From NCBI GenBank assembly GCA_000467715.1, contig AJFK01000259.1, positions 1-49,784 of the forward strand: DNA of 49,784 nt. Reading direction: 5' to 3'. The DNA comes from Hysterium pulicare CBS 123377. Taxonomy: Eukaryota > Ascomycota > Dothideomycetes > Hysteriales > Hysteriaceae. The notes below the pieces were generated by a model. It worked only from the letters and a program-made list of their open reading frames with translations. It made no database searches and was not told the origin of the DNA. A program made the translations under genes and the position numbers. Positions 33,340 to 43,789 of this stretch are shown here, piece after piece (the stretch's first letter is position 1; each line of letters starts with the position of its first letter).

Positions 33340-33450
33340 TAATACTTAGTTCAATGCTTGAAGGATTTCAAATATACATTGAGACTAGATGGAGTACATC
33401 TCCATGTCCAGGCGCTCCGAAGTTGACCGCACATTACATGGGCAGTGTAG
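33340..33450 (+). pseudogene. Decayed C-terminal fragment of a zinc dehydrogenase gene
   Basis: The plus-strand frame around 33354-33440 encodes EGFQIYIETRW then STSPCPGAPKLTAH. This aligns without large gaps to the C-terminus of the intact dehydrogenase upstream (DGMQKVFISTKYSAPPCEGAPELTVY, residues near 420-445). Proteins of that family often read VFVETKFS..PCPGAPKL here, so the fragment may derive from a different paralogue. No further part of the enzyme is recognisable: sequence just upstream is interrupted by stops, and the frame ends after about 60 codons of unrelated residues. Protein-level identity is clear but nucleotide identity is low, suggesting an old remnant. Short alignment, so moderate confidence. 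Confidence 0.5.
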
Positions 33451-33610
33451 GAGAAATGAATGATTGCATAAATATCACGGCACAGTATAATGTGCTTTAT
33501 TACTCCCGAGGTCTTTATTTTTATGTTAGCACCATAGTCTCTTCCTAGGTAATTTTATGATGGGTTTATGTTAAGCGTCATTTAACAAAAGAAACCTGAC
33601 CTCCGGATGT

Positions 33611-34023
33611 AGAGCAAGGAAATAGACTCTATATTCTTCACTCTCAGCATTTAGGACCTTGTACCAAGCCCAGATTATATTATATTATGGGCATGAAAGT
33701 TCATTAAGTTCCCAGTACAGAGTCTTTCAACTATGCTCGGTACCCTTCAATCTCAGCATTTCAGATCCTGATCCAGAGGTTGCATCGTGCTGTGTTACAG
33801 CTGCAGAAATTAGTTAAGTTCCTAGTACGAAGAGAAAATATCACATTCAGGATTCTCTATTATTGGCACTTAAGTCCGTTATTCTAAGGCCAGATTGTGC
33901 TGTGCTACAGTCACGAAGGTTAGTCAAGCTCTTGGTACTCACCTTCAATTTAGATCCCTGTACCTATTAATCTTAGCATTTCAATCCCTTATCCCAAGGT
34001 CGCTTCATACTAAGAACCAGTAC
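33611..34023. repeat. Degenerate 110-bp tandem repeat, about 3.75 copies
   Basis: Units start at 33611, 33721, 33831 and 33941, in exact 110-bp register; the last is truncated at about 34023. Each carries a CTCAGCATTT-like box (33641, 33751, about 33861, 33971). The first three also carry a TTAAGTTCCTAGTAC-like box (near 33704, 33814, 33924), and a shorter CCAGTACA remains near 34017. Units 2 and 3 share GTGCTGTG(T/C)TACAG. The copies differ at many positions but have kept their length. Noncoding on both strands as far as I can see. Confidence 0.8.
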
Positions 34024-34285
34024 ACCGAAAGGGACTTTTACTTACCACCGCAGATTAAATATACCTAAGTATCGTTCTAGTGTCAATACCTACTACACAT
34101 CACATCCGGCGCAACTTGATGTTACAAAATGTAGAAATAGGGCCATCTCTATACTGTACAGTATACGCACTGTACAAATCGCTAAATACCAAAACCCGCA
34201 TCGGCATAATGCCATCCGCTTTCGCCAACCACTCATCCTAAAAGTTATAAAACGCCACTGTATGCAACTGAAAAGGCATGATTGA
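34024..34285. other. 3' flank of HRD3
   Basis: Short region between the tandem repeat and the HRD3 stop codon. No gene seen. Confidence 0.5.
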
Positions 34286-36932
34286 TCAATGTCCCACACC
34301 CCCAGCCGCCCAATTCAAGAACTCAGGATCACCAGGCTGAGGGAAAACACCTCGATCCCCTGGCTGTCCTTGTGCCTGCTGCTGCTGATCCTGCTGCGCG
34401 CCGCCCTGTTGACCCTGCAACTCCCTCCTCCTCTGCTCCTCCGCCCTCCTCTGCCTCTGATTCCGATAATAAACCAAAAAAGCCAAGACGCCCGTTAGCG
34501 CCAAAATAATCAAGCTCTCCAGAATCTCCGAATCGATATCCTCGTAGTAATCGTCGTCGCCTCCAGGCATGGTATTCGACGACGGATCATAATCATCCGG
34601 CTCCATATCCTGCCAAGCCGCCGCATCCGCTTCCAGGAACGCCGTAATCCATTCCGAGAAGGACCAGTCCTTTTTGGGGTTCGGTTCGTCCTGGATGGAG
34701 TTGACGCGGCCGTTGGTGACCGTATTCCACCAGCTGCGCAGACGGAGTTTATAGAGGGAGAGGATGACGGGGAGGTAGGCTTCTTTTTTGTTGGTTTCGA
34801 GAGCTTGGTCGTAGAAGCGTTTAGCCAGGTGGAAGTCTTGCTCGATGCCGATGCCGTTTTCGTGCATCCACCCTAAGTTCCACATGGCTTGTGCGGATTG
34901 GAGTGTTTCGGCTGCGGCTTGGTAACAGGATGCTGCGCGCTCGTGATCGGGGCGTGTACCATAGCCTGAGAGGTAGTAGTCGCCCATTTTCACCATTGAG
35001 TCGATGTTCTTTTGCTCGGCAGAACGCGTCCAGTATATTAGGGCGAGTGCGGCATCGCCTACTAATGTTGCTTTCTTCTTTATGAAGGGGATCAACGAGC
35101 TGAGTGTGAAGCGTGGTTTTACTTGGTCGAGGAGGTATGCGACGTTGGCTTGACCTGTTTCGAATCCTTGCTCGGCGGCCATCATGTAGTCTATAAGCGC
35201 GGTCTCTAGATCGCCCGCTTCATAGGCTTCGTTGGCTTCTTCGAAGGAGGAAAGAATGATCTCGGCTTTCTCGGCGACAATTTTATAATAAGCAGCTGCC
35301 ATGCCGCAGGACTTGTCCCTGCCAACGCCCTGGTGGCAAAGCTCGGCAAGGTAGTAGTATGCCTCAAGATGTCCGTTCCTCGCTGCAATGTCGAAGTATC
35401 GCATTGCGATCGGCACGTCGCCTTGATCGAGAAACAAAGCACCTAGGCGGACTTGGGCGGCGGCAAGATCTTGGTCTGCAGCTGCGCCGAAAAGATCAGC
35501 GGCTTTGACGGGGTCTTTGGGGACGCCGAAGCCATTGAGATACATCAGACCCATGGAGTATTGGCATAAAGCGTCACCGTTTGCGATACCTCGTTTGAAC
35601 CAGGTCAAAGCAATCGGGAAGCTTTGTTCCAAGCCTTCACCGCGAAGGAACATTCGTCCGAGATAGCCGGCGGCTTTTGAGGCGAGCTTTTCGGTCTGGT
35701 GGGAGACGTTTGGTTTGGTTTTGCCTTCTTTGGTCCAGTACATACGGGCAAGTTCTAAGAAACGTCGTTTTGCAGATACGAGATCTCTCTTCGAGGCTCG
35801 AGAGCCATCATAGTGAAGTTTCGCAAGATTGAAAGTGGCTCTTGGGTCGCCTTCTCTAGCTTTCACATCCAGATATTCCACAACATCGTCCAATGCGGCG
35901 TAGACATCCGAATTCGGGCCCCCTTGTTTGGCGTTCGGTCCTGCACTGCTAACGCTGGCGCCTTCTCCATATACCCCTCCTTCATCGTCCGCAATCCTGT
36001 AAGATTCCTTGATCATAGAGTATCCGCCAGGTGGTCCTGATCTCATGTGCTTGATAGCTTTATCCGCAACGCTCTTGTACCAGTAAACAGCCTCCTCGCA
36101 ATTCCTTGGTGCGGCAATTCCTGTGTGATGTCGGTATGCGATTGTCATCTCCGATCTAATATCTCCTCCTTCGGCTGCCAAAGTATGATACAACATAGCC
36201 TTGGCTTGGTCCTGCTTCACAGCCCCGCCAATTCCAGTCGCATACATGAAACCCACCATATGCTGCGCTGAAGCATTCCCATTCAATAACGCCAACTCAT
36301 GATACCTCTTAAAAGCTTCCGAATAATTTCTCGGATGTGTGAAGTTTCCAAAGAAGTTCATCTCCGCTAGCATGAATATTGCATCCGAGTTCTTTTCCGC
36401 CGCTGCATCTTCCAGCAGCCTGACGGCTTGTGATAAGGGCGGGCTCAGCTTCTTTGTCTGCGGATTCGAAGTTACGAGGTCGGGCTGAGGGGGTCCATTC
36501 ATGAAGAGTAAAAAGAAGAGCTCTTTGGCATAGTATGCGGTTGTTCCAACGATGCCCGTAGGTTTACTGAAGCGTGAGAGACGAGACGCGGAAGGACGGA
36601 GTTTGCGGAGGATCGAGGTAGCTTCTTCGACGGCCGATGCGCCTGGAGGCAAAGTCAGTGTATGTGATGACAGTGTATAGAATAGTATACGTACTTTGGC
36701 CGCCATCATTGCCCGGTACACCTCCCCAGTTATCTTCCAAGATCGGGCGATGTCCTACAGGTTTTTGCTTGGAGTCCGCTCGGTCGTGGGCGCGGAATTG
36801 CGCAGATGCGACGGCGACAAATATGCAAAAGAAAACTACAGAAGACAATCAGTCCTACAATTCTTATACCCAGGGTATTTAGGCTTAGATACCGAAAAGA
36901 AGCGGCACGAGCCGCTGAAATTGGAGCTTCAT
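34286..36932 (-). CDS. HRD3: ERAD ubiquitin-ligase subunit Hrd3 (SEL1L homologue)
   Basis: Three exons (36932-36893, 36835-36695, 36642-34286), 845 aa. Hrd3 sits in the ER membrane with the RING ligase Hrd1 and delivers misfolded luminal proteins. Seen: a signal peptide (MKLQFQRLVPLLF then VFFCIFVAVASA); a luminal domain with many Sel1-like repeats, such as AIFMLAEMNFFGNF, AQHMVGFMYATGIGG, CQYSMGLMYLNGFGVPKD and AMWNLGWMHENGIGIEQD; and one transmembrane helix near residue 780 (LIILALTGVLAFLVYY). A Gln/Arg-rich cytosolic tail follows. The frame open from 36848 has no ATG at its start (TTG preceded by a stop). A 40-bp first exon with donor GTATCT and acceptor TGTAG restores a complete signal peptide, so I place the start at 36932. 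Confidence 0.92.
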
Positions 36933-37520
36933 AAGGACTTCCGTTCGACTATGTCAACGGTCGAAAAGGTGAATGTCATTTCGACACGAAGCTTATAAAG
37001 AAGCAAACATTGACGCGACACAGTCGATGTAGATGGGAAAGTAGGTTCGTCGTGGAACGGCGAAGATGCCACCTTTGATGAATTCATTCGGCAAACATTA
37101 TTAGGGCAGAGCTTACTGGGGGAGACAGCACAGCCACCTGAGACATCCTTGGCTGCGTCATCCACTGCTCCGAATAAACACATCGACCTGACATTCACCA
37201 TCGGCCACCGCAACAGGTAACAAATCGTCAATTACGGATCAGTTCATGACAGACTGACTAAGGCACCTTGAACTGTTCCTATAAATCTTACTCGCGATTT
37301 GAACACTGGTCGATATCATCAAGGGCCGTTATAGGATTCGGACCAGTGTTTTGTCCGAGGCCGGGTTGTTGTGCTGATTTCTAAGCTCACTAAAAGACAA
37401 TAGATCTTCGAATTAAGGCATCAGACACTCATCTATGTCCATATATTTCAGCTTAAGAATCTTCTCATTGCTCAACGCTGATGTGCCTTGTTGTCATATG
37501 CAATTGTATTGAGCTCCAAT
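36933..37520. other. Divergent intergenic region
   Basis: About 590 bp between the divergently transcribed HRD3 and MFS transporter genes; it holds both promoters. The minus-strand frame at 36929-37231 overlaps the HRD3 start and has no features. Confidence 0.5.
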
Positions 37521-39362
37521 ATGACTGAATCAAACACTTCCCCTGCGGAGCGGGCTCCGTTACTGTCACCAAATACCTCTCCATCTAGCTCAAGCACTCT
37601 TCAAGACCCGGAAAGGAATCGAAAGGATGGAAAGCCAGTTAAGATATCCGCATTGAGGGGGACGTTGGTAGTTCTATCAATCGGCATGCTCATCTTCCTT
37701 CAAGGTAAGGTCGATTGTTGAACGTGGGAACCCAGTACAGTTATATGTTACTCGGTTTTTATCAATGAAATTCGAACCAAGCTGACTATTCATGATAGCT
37801 ACCAATATCTCAATACTCACTACAACGCAATCCGCAATCGCAGCCGACCTTGACGCTTTTGAGAAGGCAAGCTGGCTGACATCTTCCTATCTAATAGCCA
37901 TGTCGTCAGTCGCTCCATTGATGGGTCGACTCTCCCAACTATTTTCGCCGCGTCTTTGCATTATCTTCTCAACCTTTTTGGTCTGTATTGGATCCGTCAT
38001 CACTTCATCTAGCTCATCATTCGAGCTGTTCATGGTTGGCCGTGCCGTGACCGGTGCTGGTGCAGCAGGCATACTGATTGTTGCCACTATCATAGCTATT
38101 GAAATGTCTGGCGCTAAACATCGAGGTCTCTACATCGGCATGATCAATTCCGGTATGACTGTTGGTGTTTCTTTAGGAGCTGTCATCGCCGGCGCTGTAG
38201 AACCGAAGTTTGGTTGGGTAAGCCAAGATGCAATCATCTTCATTGCCTCACACCATGCTGATCATCAACATAGAAAATTCTTTTTGGCGTCCAAGCTCCT
38301 CTGAGCCTGATAGCAGGCTGTGGACTCCTCTTCGCTATTCCTGCAAACTACATCACGAGCACAGGCGAATTTCAAGGCCTACCGTTACGACAAAAGCTCG
38401 CCCGTATTGATTATTTTGGAGCCGTCTCCCTCACCATGACAATCGTTCTCTTCCTACTCGGTTTATCTGGTCCACGTGTTATAGCGACCCCGATCGTCCT
38501 CTCTGTTATGTTACTGCCACTTTTCATCCTCAACGAAACTCGATTAGCAACCGATCCAATTATCCCCGTTTCGGTGCTCAAATCGCGCGGAACACTACTC
38601 ACATGCTTAGCCACTGTCGGCTTCATGATGGCCCGATGGAGCGTTCTATTCTACACGCCGACCTATGCTCTAGCTATTCGAAATTGGCCACCCGCAGTTG
38701 CAGGCTCCATTCTCATTCCAACAAATGCTGGTTTCGCGACCGGTGGTCTGCTAGCAGGTTTCTTCCATATACGACGCGCAGGGAGCTTTTACGTCCCTAG
38801 CTTAGTTACAATGGGCTTGTTTCCTGTGACCATGCTCATACTGGCGCTCACGAGCAATACCACCACACCAGCTGCTGCTTACGTGGTGGTTGTTTTCATC
38901 AACGGGTTATGTACCGGCGCGGCATTGAACTATACCCTGGTCCATGCTCTCCACCTAACCATACCATCCGTACACCCAATCGTGCTCTCCTTGGTCGCAA
39001 CATTCCGAGGGTTTGCTGGGAGCTTCGGAAGTGCGATTGGAGGTGGATTCATCACACGAGTTCTCCACAAAAATCTACAGAAAGGCTTTGCAAACGCAGG
39101 ACTCAAGCACCGCGAAGACTTGATCAGGAGACTACTAGGAAGTCCGGCCTTAGTGAGGGGTTTGGAAGGAAAGGAGAAAGAGATTGCCGTAAGCGCGTAC
39201 GAGGCTGGGATAAAAGCTTTGTTCCTGGCTGGTATGGGCCTGGCGGTTATCGTTGTGTTGGTACAAGCGGGTACGGGGTGGAAGGAACCGAAGGAAGTGA
39301 AGGAGGCTGAAAGGGAGGAGGAAGAAGTGGGTGGGGAGGAAAGTCTTGTTGCTGGAAGTTGA
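37521..39362 (+). CDS. MFS transporter, vacuolar basic amino acid (VBA/Fnx)-like
   Basis: Three exons (37521-37704, 37799-38217, 38274-39362), 563 aa. A polytopic major-facilitator protein: a cytosolic N-terminus of about 50 aa, then roughly 14 hydrophobic segments, as in the DHA2 group. Seen: ATNISILTTTQSAIAADL and SWLTSSYLIAMSSVAPLMGRLSQLF (TM1/TM2 and motif A region); VGRAVTGAGAAGILI; GLYIGMINSGMTVGVSLG (motif C-like); and an acidic C-tail. These resemble fungal vacuolar amino-acid importers such as Fnx1/Vba. The N-terminus has ERAPLL, an acidic dileucine signal known to sort proteins to vacuoles or lysosomes. Substrate is inferred only. Start at MTESNTSPAERAPLL is preferred over the ATG 33 bp upstream. 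The intron 2 acceptor was placed by frame. Confidence 0.87.
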
Positions 39363-40912
39363 GATGGAGTATATAAATGCTATAGATATGTACAAGTACA
39401 TTTTGTTGAACACATACCATCCTACTATGTCAAAAGCCTATCTTAAGCTCATTACCACGAAGAGAGTCCAGACTGGTTGAGCTGTTTGGGCGGTATTATT
39501 TCTAAAAAAGGTTAACATCCAACCCTTCAGCTCTTCACTTAACGATCTGCTCGTTGCATATAGCCCACAGTTCTCCACAATACAGCTTTTCCATGTTATA
39601 TCGCACCAAATCCAGCTATGCTCCACGCCCCATATAGCGCTACATCTAGTATACAGGGTCTAATCATCCTCGCCGACATCCTCTAAACTGCTCCCAGCAG
39701 CACTAGAGTAATAAAAGAAAGCTTAAAGTAGATAGTCTAGTTTATTATATTTAGCTTTTTAAAATTCTAATTTTTATAAGACTATAAGCTCTTTAGAGAT
39801 ATATAGTATAATAGAAATAGAGAAAGAGGCTTCAGTAAGATAAGTAAAGGGAGGGGAAAGCCGTTAGCAGAGCTGAGGGAAGCCTGAATAGGCATAAAAA
39901 AGATTATATTAAAGTGATCCCAAGTAAGACATCTCAAATCCGCTGCTTATATTTTCTCTCAAGGACCTGTGCGGAAATTAGGTAAGTGAACCAAGGTGCA
40001 GGAGCGATGACACGCAAAGCTTACGTGGGTGAGCATAATATCTTCGTAGCTTCCTGATATGATGTTTTGAACATTCTAAAGCCCAAGATTCCGGTCATTG
40101 ATCACAGGTGGGAAGAGCTAAGTATAGAGTAATATGGAGTGGGTGACAAGGCAGTAACACAACCAGAAAAATATGTAGGATTGGGCTTTTTACAAGAACG
40201 CAACTTCTCTAAATCATGACTCTAGAATGGAGGGACTGACTAGGTTTTCAGGGAGCCTGCAGCCCTAAGCCTATCGTTTTAGCCTAAGCCGGCGTGAATT
40301 AAGCATCAATCAGGTTATTCCACAGGGTAAATTGAGATGCTCTTACGAGGTTAATATGCTTTGTGTAAGCGGCGCAGAAGATAAAGAAGCCTTATAAAGG
40401 AAATCTGAATAAGGCTAGAGTAGTAAAATTAAAATAAGACTAATTCTATTTTAAAGGTATGGAATAATAGTAGCTGGGTAAAAGGCTTGCCTCTGGTCTG
40501 GAAACAGGCACTTTCCATGTTAGCAGGGGTATCCAGAGTCGGCTTGGTCATAAAGAATTGATTGTCTATTATAGTATCGATCCGCTAATTGATGCGAAAT
40601 TCAAAGGCACTTATGCTGATTTGCGAAGGAGCTAGTAAGAACCCCTGAGGAGAACACTACGGATTAGGGAAGTTCTCTGACCGTAAAAGGGGGCAAGAAT
40701 GAAAATATCAACGCGATGTATACCTAGGTATTTTGAGACTCTGTTTTCAAATAGTCTATATGGTTATCTTAATTGTCAGGTGTAACTATGAGAAAGATGA
40801 ATTTATCTAAGTTTCTCCTACCAACGCTGAAGGCGTTGTATTGCTTACCCAACATTCGGCTTCGCCTCAAGGTTCAAGCCATGGATCCAGATTGTTCGTC
40901 TTCTATGTCCCA
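39363..40912. other. Gene-free, AT-rich region
   Basis: About 1.55 kb with no supportable gene. It is dominated by AT-rich patches (39690-39860 and 40375-40470) separated by ordinary sequence. It separates the MFS gene from the BTB cluster. Confidence 0.55.
39690..39860. repeat. AT/TpA-rich patch, RIP-like
   Basis: Long A/T-dominated run with many TpA steps and few CpA. It shares short strings (CTTAAAG, GTCTAGTTT, AAAGAGGCTT) with the patch at 13760-13905. Suggests two remnants of the same repeat family after RIP, but similarity is too short to prove it. Confidence 0.4.
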
Positions 40913-41687
40913 TTAGGTTGGCCGCCCCTCACGCAACTTATGCCCTGGTCCCGAGTGGTCATGAAATTGGCATCGATCGATGTTCGCCCATGCCTCTCGA
41001 CCTACACATTTCGTGTTATTGGACTCAAACGTCTCCGAAAGAACATCCAAAAGAAACTCCTTGGTGTAGTCTTTTGTCTTGCTCCGGAAAGTCTCAGCGT
41101 TTGAGGTTCTGCACCTCATGGCGACAAGGAATTTCCGCAGCGGATCGTTCTCCATCGTGTTCTCGTACACGTAAGGAATGCACATGTTAGGATATCGCCA
41201 TGTCACGGTGTTGACTTCATGGAGAAGGTCTATCGCTGCATTCTTTAATCCCGGAATACCCCTCATGTCTCCGTAGACGTATACCTTGCAAATGAGAAGT
41301 TCATCTAAGTAGTTTGGTTCTTCTTCGGGGTCGCTAGGCGTGGATTGCAAGCGGTGAGTGTATAACCAACAGTAGAACGCTTCGAACACATCGACTTCAT
41401 CCTGCGGCAACTCGAATGTTGGGCTGCTAGACTCTTCGAATCGGCCCTTGAAGAGACCCGCGAAGTATGCAGAGTTCCAGGTGAGAATGCCTTTGTGGAT
41501 TTTGAACTCCTTCTTTTCTTCGCCGACTAGTATAGAGATGAGCTCGTCGTGGCAGGACCTATTAAATAATTAGCTAATTGATTTTGAATAGGGTTATTTA
41601 ATGGTGGACTTACATTGGTGGAAACGGGATGGGGTGTGAGCATGTCGTAAAAGCCGGCATCTTGAATGGCTTCTTTTGGGTTGTCAT
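40913..41687 (-). CDS. BTB/POZ domain protein, cluster copy 1
   Basis: Two exons (41687-41614, 41558-40913; 55-bp intron), 239 aa. The BTB/POZ fold starts right after the intron: SCHDELISILVGEEKKEFKI, HKGILTWNSAYFAGLFKGRF, LPQDEVDVFEAFYCWLYTHRL. A helical BACK-like segment follows with YVYGDMRGIPGLKNAAIDLLHE and the ending DRCQFHDHS. Fungal proteins of this type are numerous. BTB domains mediate dimerisation or Cullin-3 binding, but no function can be assigned. Exon 1 is 74 bp with the intron in phase 2, identical in length and phase to the next copy, so the two are tandem duplicates. The start ATG is fixed by that homology. Confidence 0.87.
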
Positions 41688-42168
41688 TTCTCGGAAAGGA
41701 CAGTTGGTAGTTGCTAGACGAAAGCTTTCCGTTCGAAATAGAACGCTATAGCGTTTTGTATAATTACGATCAGCTCAAGAAGTGAATGTACAGAGATGAA
41801 AGGGAGACAAAATCATGGAATGTCTTAATCACATCAACATTGTTTACCTTCATTCGTGTTAACAATTGTTCATATTCAATCACATTAGCAATCACTGCTT
41901 ACCTAGAATCACCTAAACATTGTTTACCCCAAACGGTGATCACAAGTAGATTCCAGAACCGATCTAAGTATTCTGTGACAAAAATGAATTTCATGATTTT
42001 AGTATTTTGGATATTTCCTATACTGCATTGTGAAGTTCCGATGAGGGCCAGATATCCTGCCAATTCTTCTTCGGCAACATTATTCCCTGAGAATGATTTT
42101 TTGTTGCTGCTCATTATGGCCTTCCCTTGTGCACACGCCACGTTCTGATATCGAGTGGATAACTTAGG
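41688..42168. other. Intergenic region between BTB copies 1 and 2
   Basis: About 480 bp holding the promoter of copy 1 and the 3' flank of copy 2. The string AACATTGTTTACC occurs twice about 80 bp apart (near 41837 and 41915). No gene. Confidence 0.5.
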
Positions 42169-42972
42169 CTATGAAGCCGGCGATGGATGCTGTAATAACT
42201 TGATACCAGGAGGGTCAGAATGATCGTGATATTGGCACCTATCAATCCTTGCCCAGCTGTCCCTATTGAGAAGGCCCCATTGTCTGCCTTGGGCCGACAA
42301 GGCTAAGATCACATCGTAAAGCGAGTCCGGCGGTAGGAATCTTCGATTCATATGCTTGAAAGCCTCAAGATCCTTGGTTCCAACAATCAGATCAATAACA
42401 AACTTCCGGAGTGGCGAGGACTCAGTTGTGCTGTCATAGATATAGGGAATCACTCCAGTGGGCACTATCCAATGAGTAGTGACGTATTCGTGAAGTCGAT
42501 CAATCGCTTCATTTTTGACTCCAGGAATGTCGCGCATATCTCCAAATACGAAAAGCTTGGCCAGGGTATGGCACGGATAGCCCTTGAGCATATTGGGTTC
42601 TGTAGATAGGTTGGAAAGCTCTCCAAATTGTCCGGTATACAACCAGCACCTAAAGGCTTCGAAGACTCTTGCATCGTCATTGGGAAGCTCGACTGTGCGT
42701 GTTTGGCTCTCCTTGAAACCCCCATTCAATGCAGCGGCAAAGTACGATGAGTGCCAGGCGAGGAGGTTCCCATGCAGCAAGTATTCCTTCTTTCCTTCAC
42801 CGACAATAACTGTGACGAGGTTGTCGAAATCATAGCAGGAACTGGAGTTTATTAACCAGGAAGTTTCAGAAAAACTCGTGGGAGACGTCGTCACTTACAT
42901 TGGAGGTTTTGGCATGGGAAAGGAGCATGGCTTGAGCTCGGGCATCTTGTAAGATGGCCTGGGAGTCGACAT
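42169..42972 (-). CDS. BTB/POZ domain protein, cluster copy 2
   Basis: Two exons (42972-42899, 42841-42169; 57-bp intron), 248 aa. BTB core: SCYDFDNLVTVIVGEGKKEY, HGNLLAWHSSYFAAALNGGF, LPNDDARVFEAFRCWLYTGQF. A BACK-like stretch follows (FVFGDMRDIPGVKNEAIDRLHEY) and the ending DRCQYHDHS. The N-terminal peptide MSTPRPSYKMPELKPCSF parallels that of copy 1 (MTTQKKPFKMPAFTTCSH) with the same 74-bp exon. An unspliced frame from an ATG at 42894 exists but lacks this conserved N-terminus, so the spliced model is preferred. Function unknown. Confidence 0.87.
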
Positions 42973-43789
42973 GGTGACGTTTGCATGGACTTTTTGGGTC
43001 ACTCGCGATGTCGTTCAATTGGCGTTATTAGGATGAGGATAGGTTGAGGCGAAATCTATATCTGTCAATCAAGGTGTGGTGAGATAGGTGAAGTGGATTT
43101 AAGTGAGAGTGAAGATAAAGAAGACGATACTTCACTCCAATCAAGCTTCACTTACCCGAACGGTACCTAAGAACTTCTTTCCAAATACGGACATCCTGGA
43201 AATATAAAGATTCCACAGTCAGCAGAAAGTAACAAGACTCACACGGGGTGTCATCATTCTTCGTTTCCAGAGGATAGGTCTGCGCTTACCACCTTCTTTC
43301 CTACCAGCCTACAAAGCCGATTTGACCTCTGTACAATGCATTAAAGCCAGTTGCTGTCCTTGAGATTATCCGGAAAGTAGCTTGCAGAATAGAATCTATC
43401 CAGAGTTGTGCGGCTATGGAAGTCTGTAGTATGTCCCAATAATGACACCCATTTTTTTCACGAATGACCTCACATTCAACCCAGTTTGAACTTCACATCC
43501 TTGAAACAGTCCTGTCACTGGTTGACCCCGGCAAATCAATATGCTCAGGATTCGTCCATGAAACCGTGAGCTTGTACAATGTAGAATGAATGTGAATGTT
43601 TTTACTCAATGGACCGATATTGTTGAGCTCGTTCAGTGGTCTTAGCAATTTCAAGCAAGTACAGAGTAAACCCGAGATATCCCAGATTTCTTGGTATGGG
43701 GAATAGTACTTTTAGTGCATTAAATCAAGCACAAACCGGAAACAGGCCACTCACTATCGAATGAGAGACCTCATCCACAGCTGCTCCGA
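42973..43789. other. Intergenic region between BTB copies 2 and 3
   Basis: About 820 bp holding the promoter/leader of copy 2 and the 3' flank of copy 3. No coding potential or repeat recognised. Confidence 0.5.

Noticed and set aside
33641-34023. CRISPR-like array
   Set aside because: The 110-bp units are diverged throughout with no identical short repeats and unique spacers, and this is a eukaryotic nuclear genome.
37887-38093. Antisense frame within the MFS gene
   Set aside because: Mirrors the conserved transmembrane coding sequence; no independent support.
42842-42898. Unspliced start of BTB copy 2 at 42894
   Set aside because: Gives an N-terminus unlike copies 1 and 3; the spliced model restores the shared exon-intron structure.
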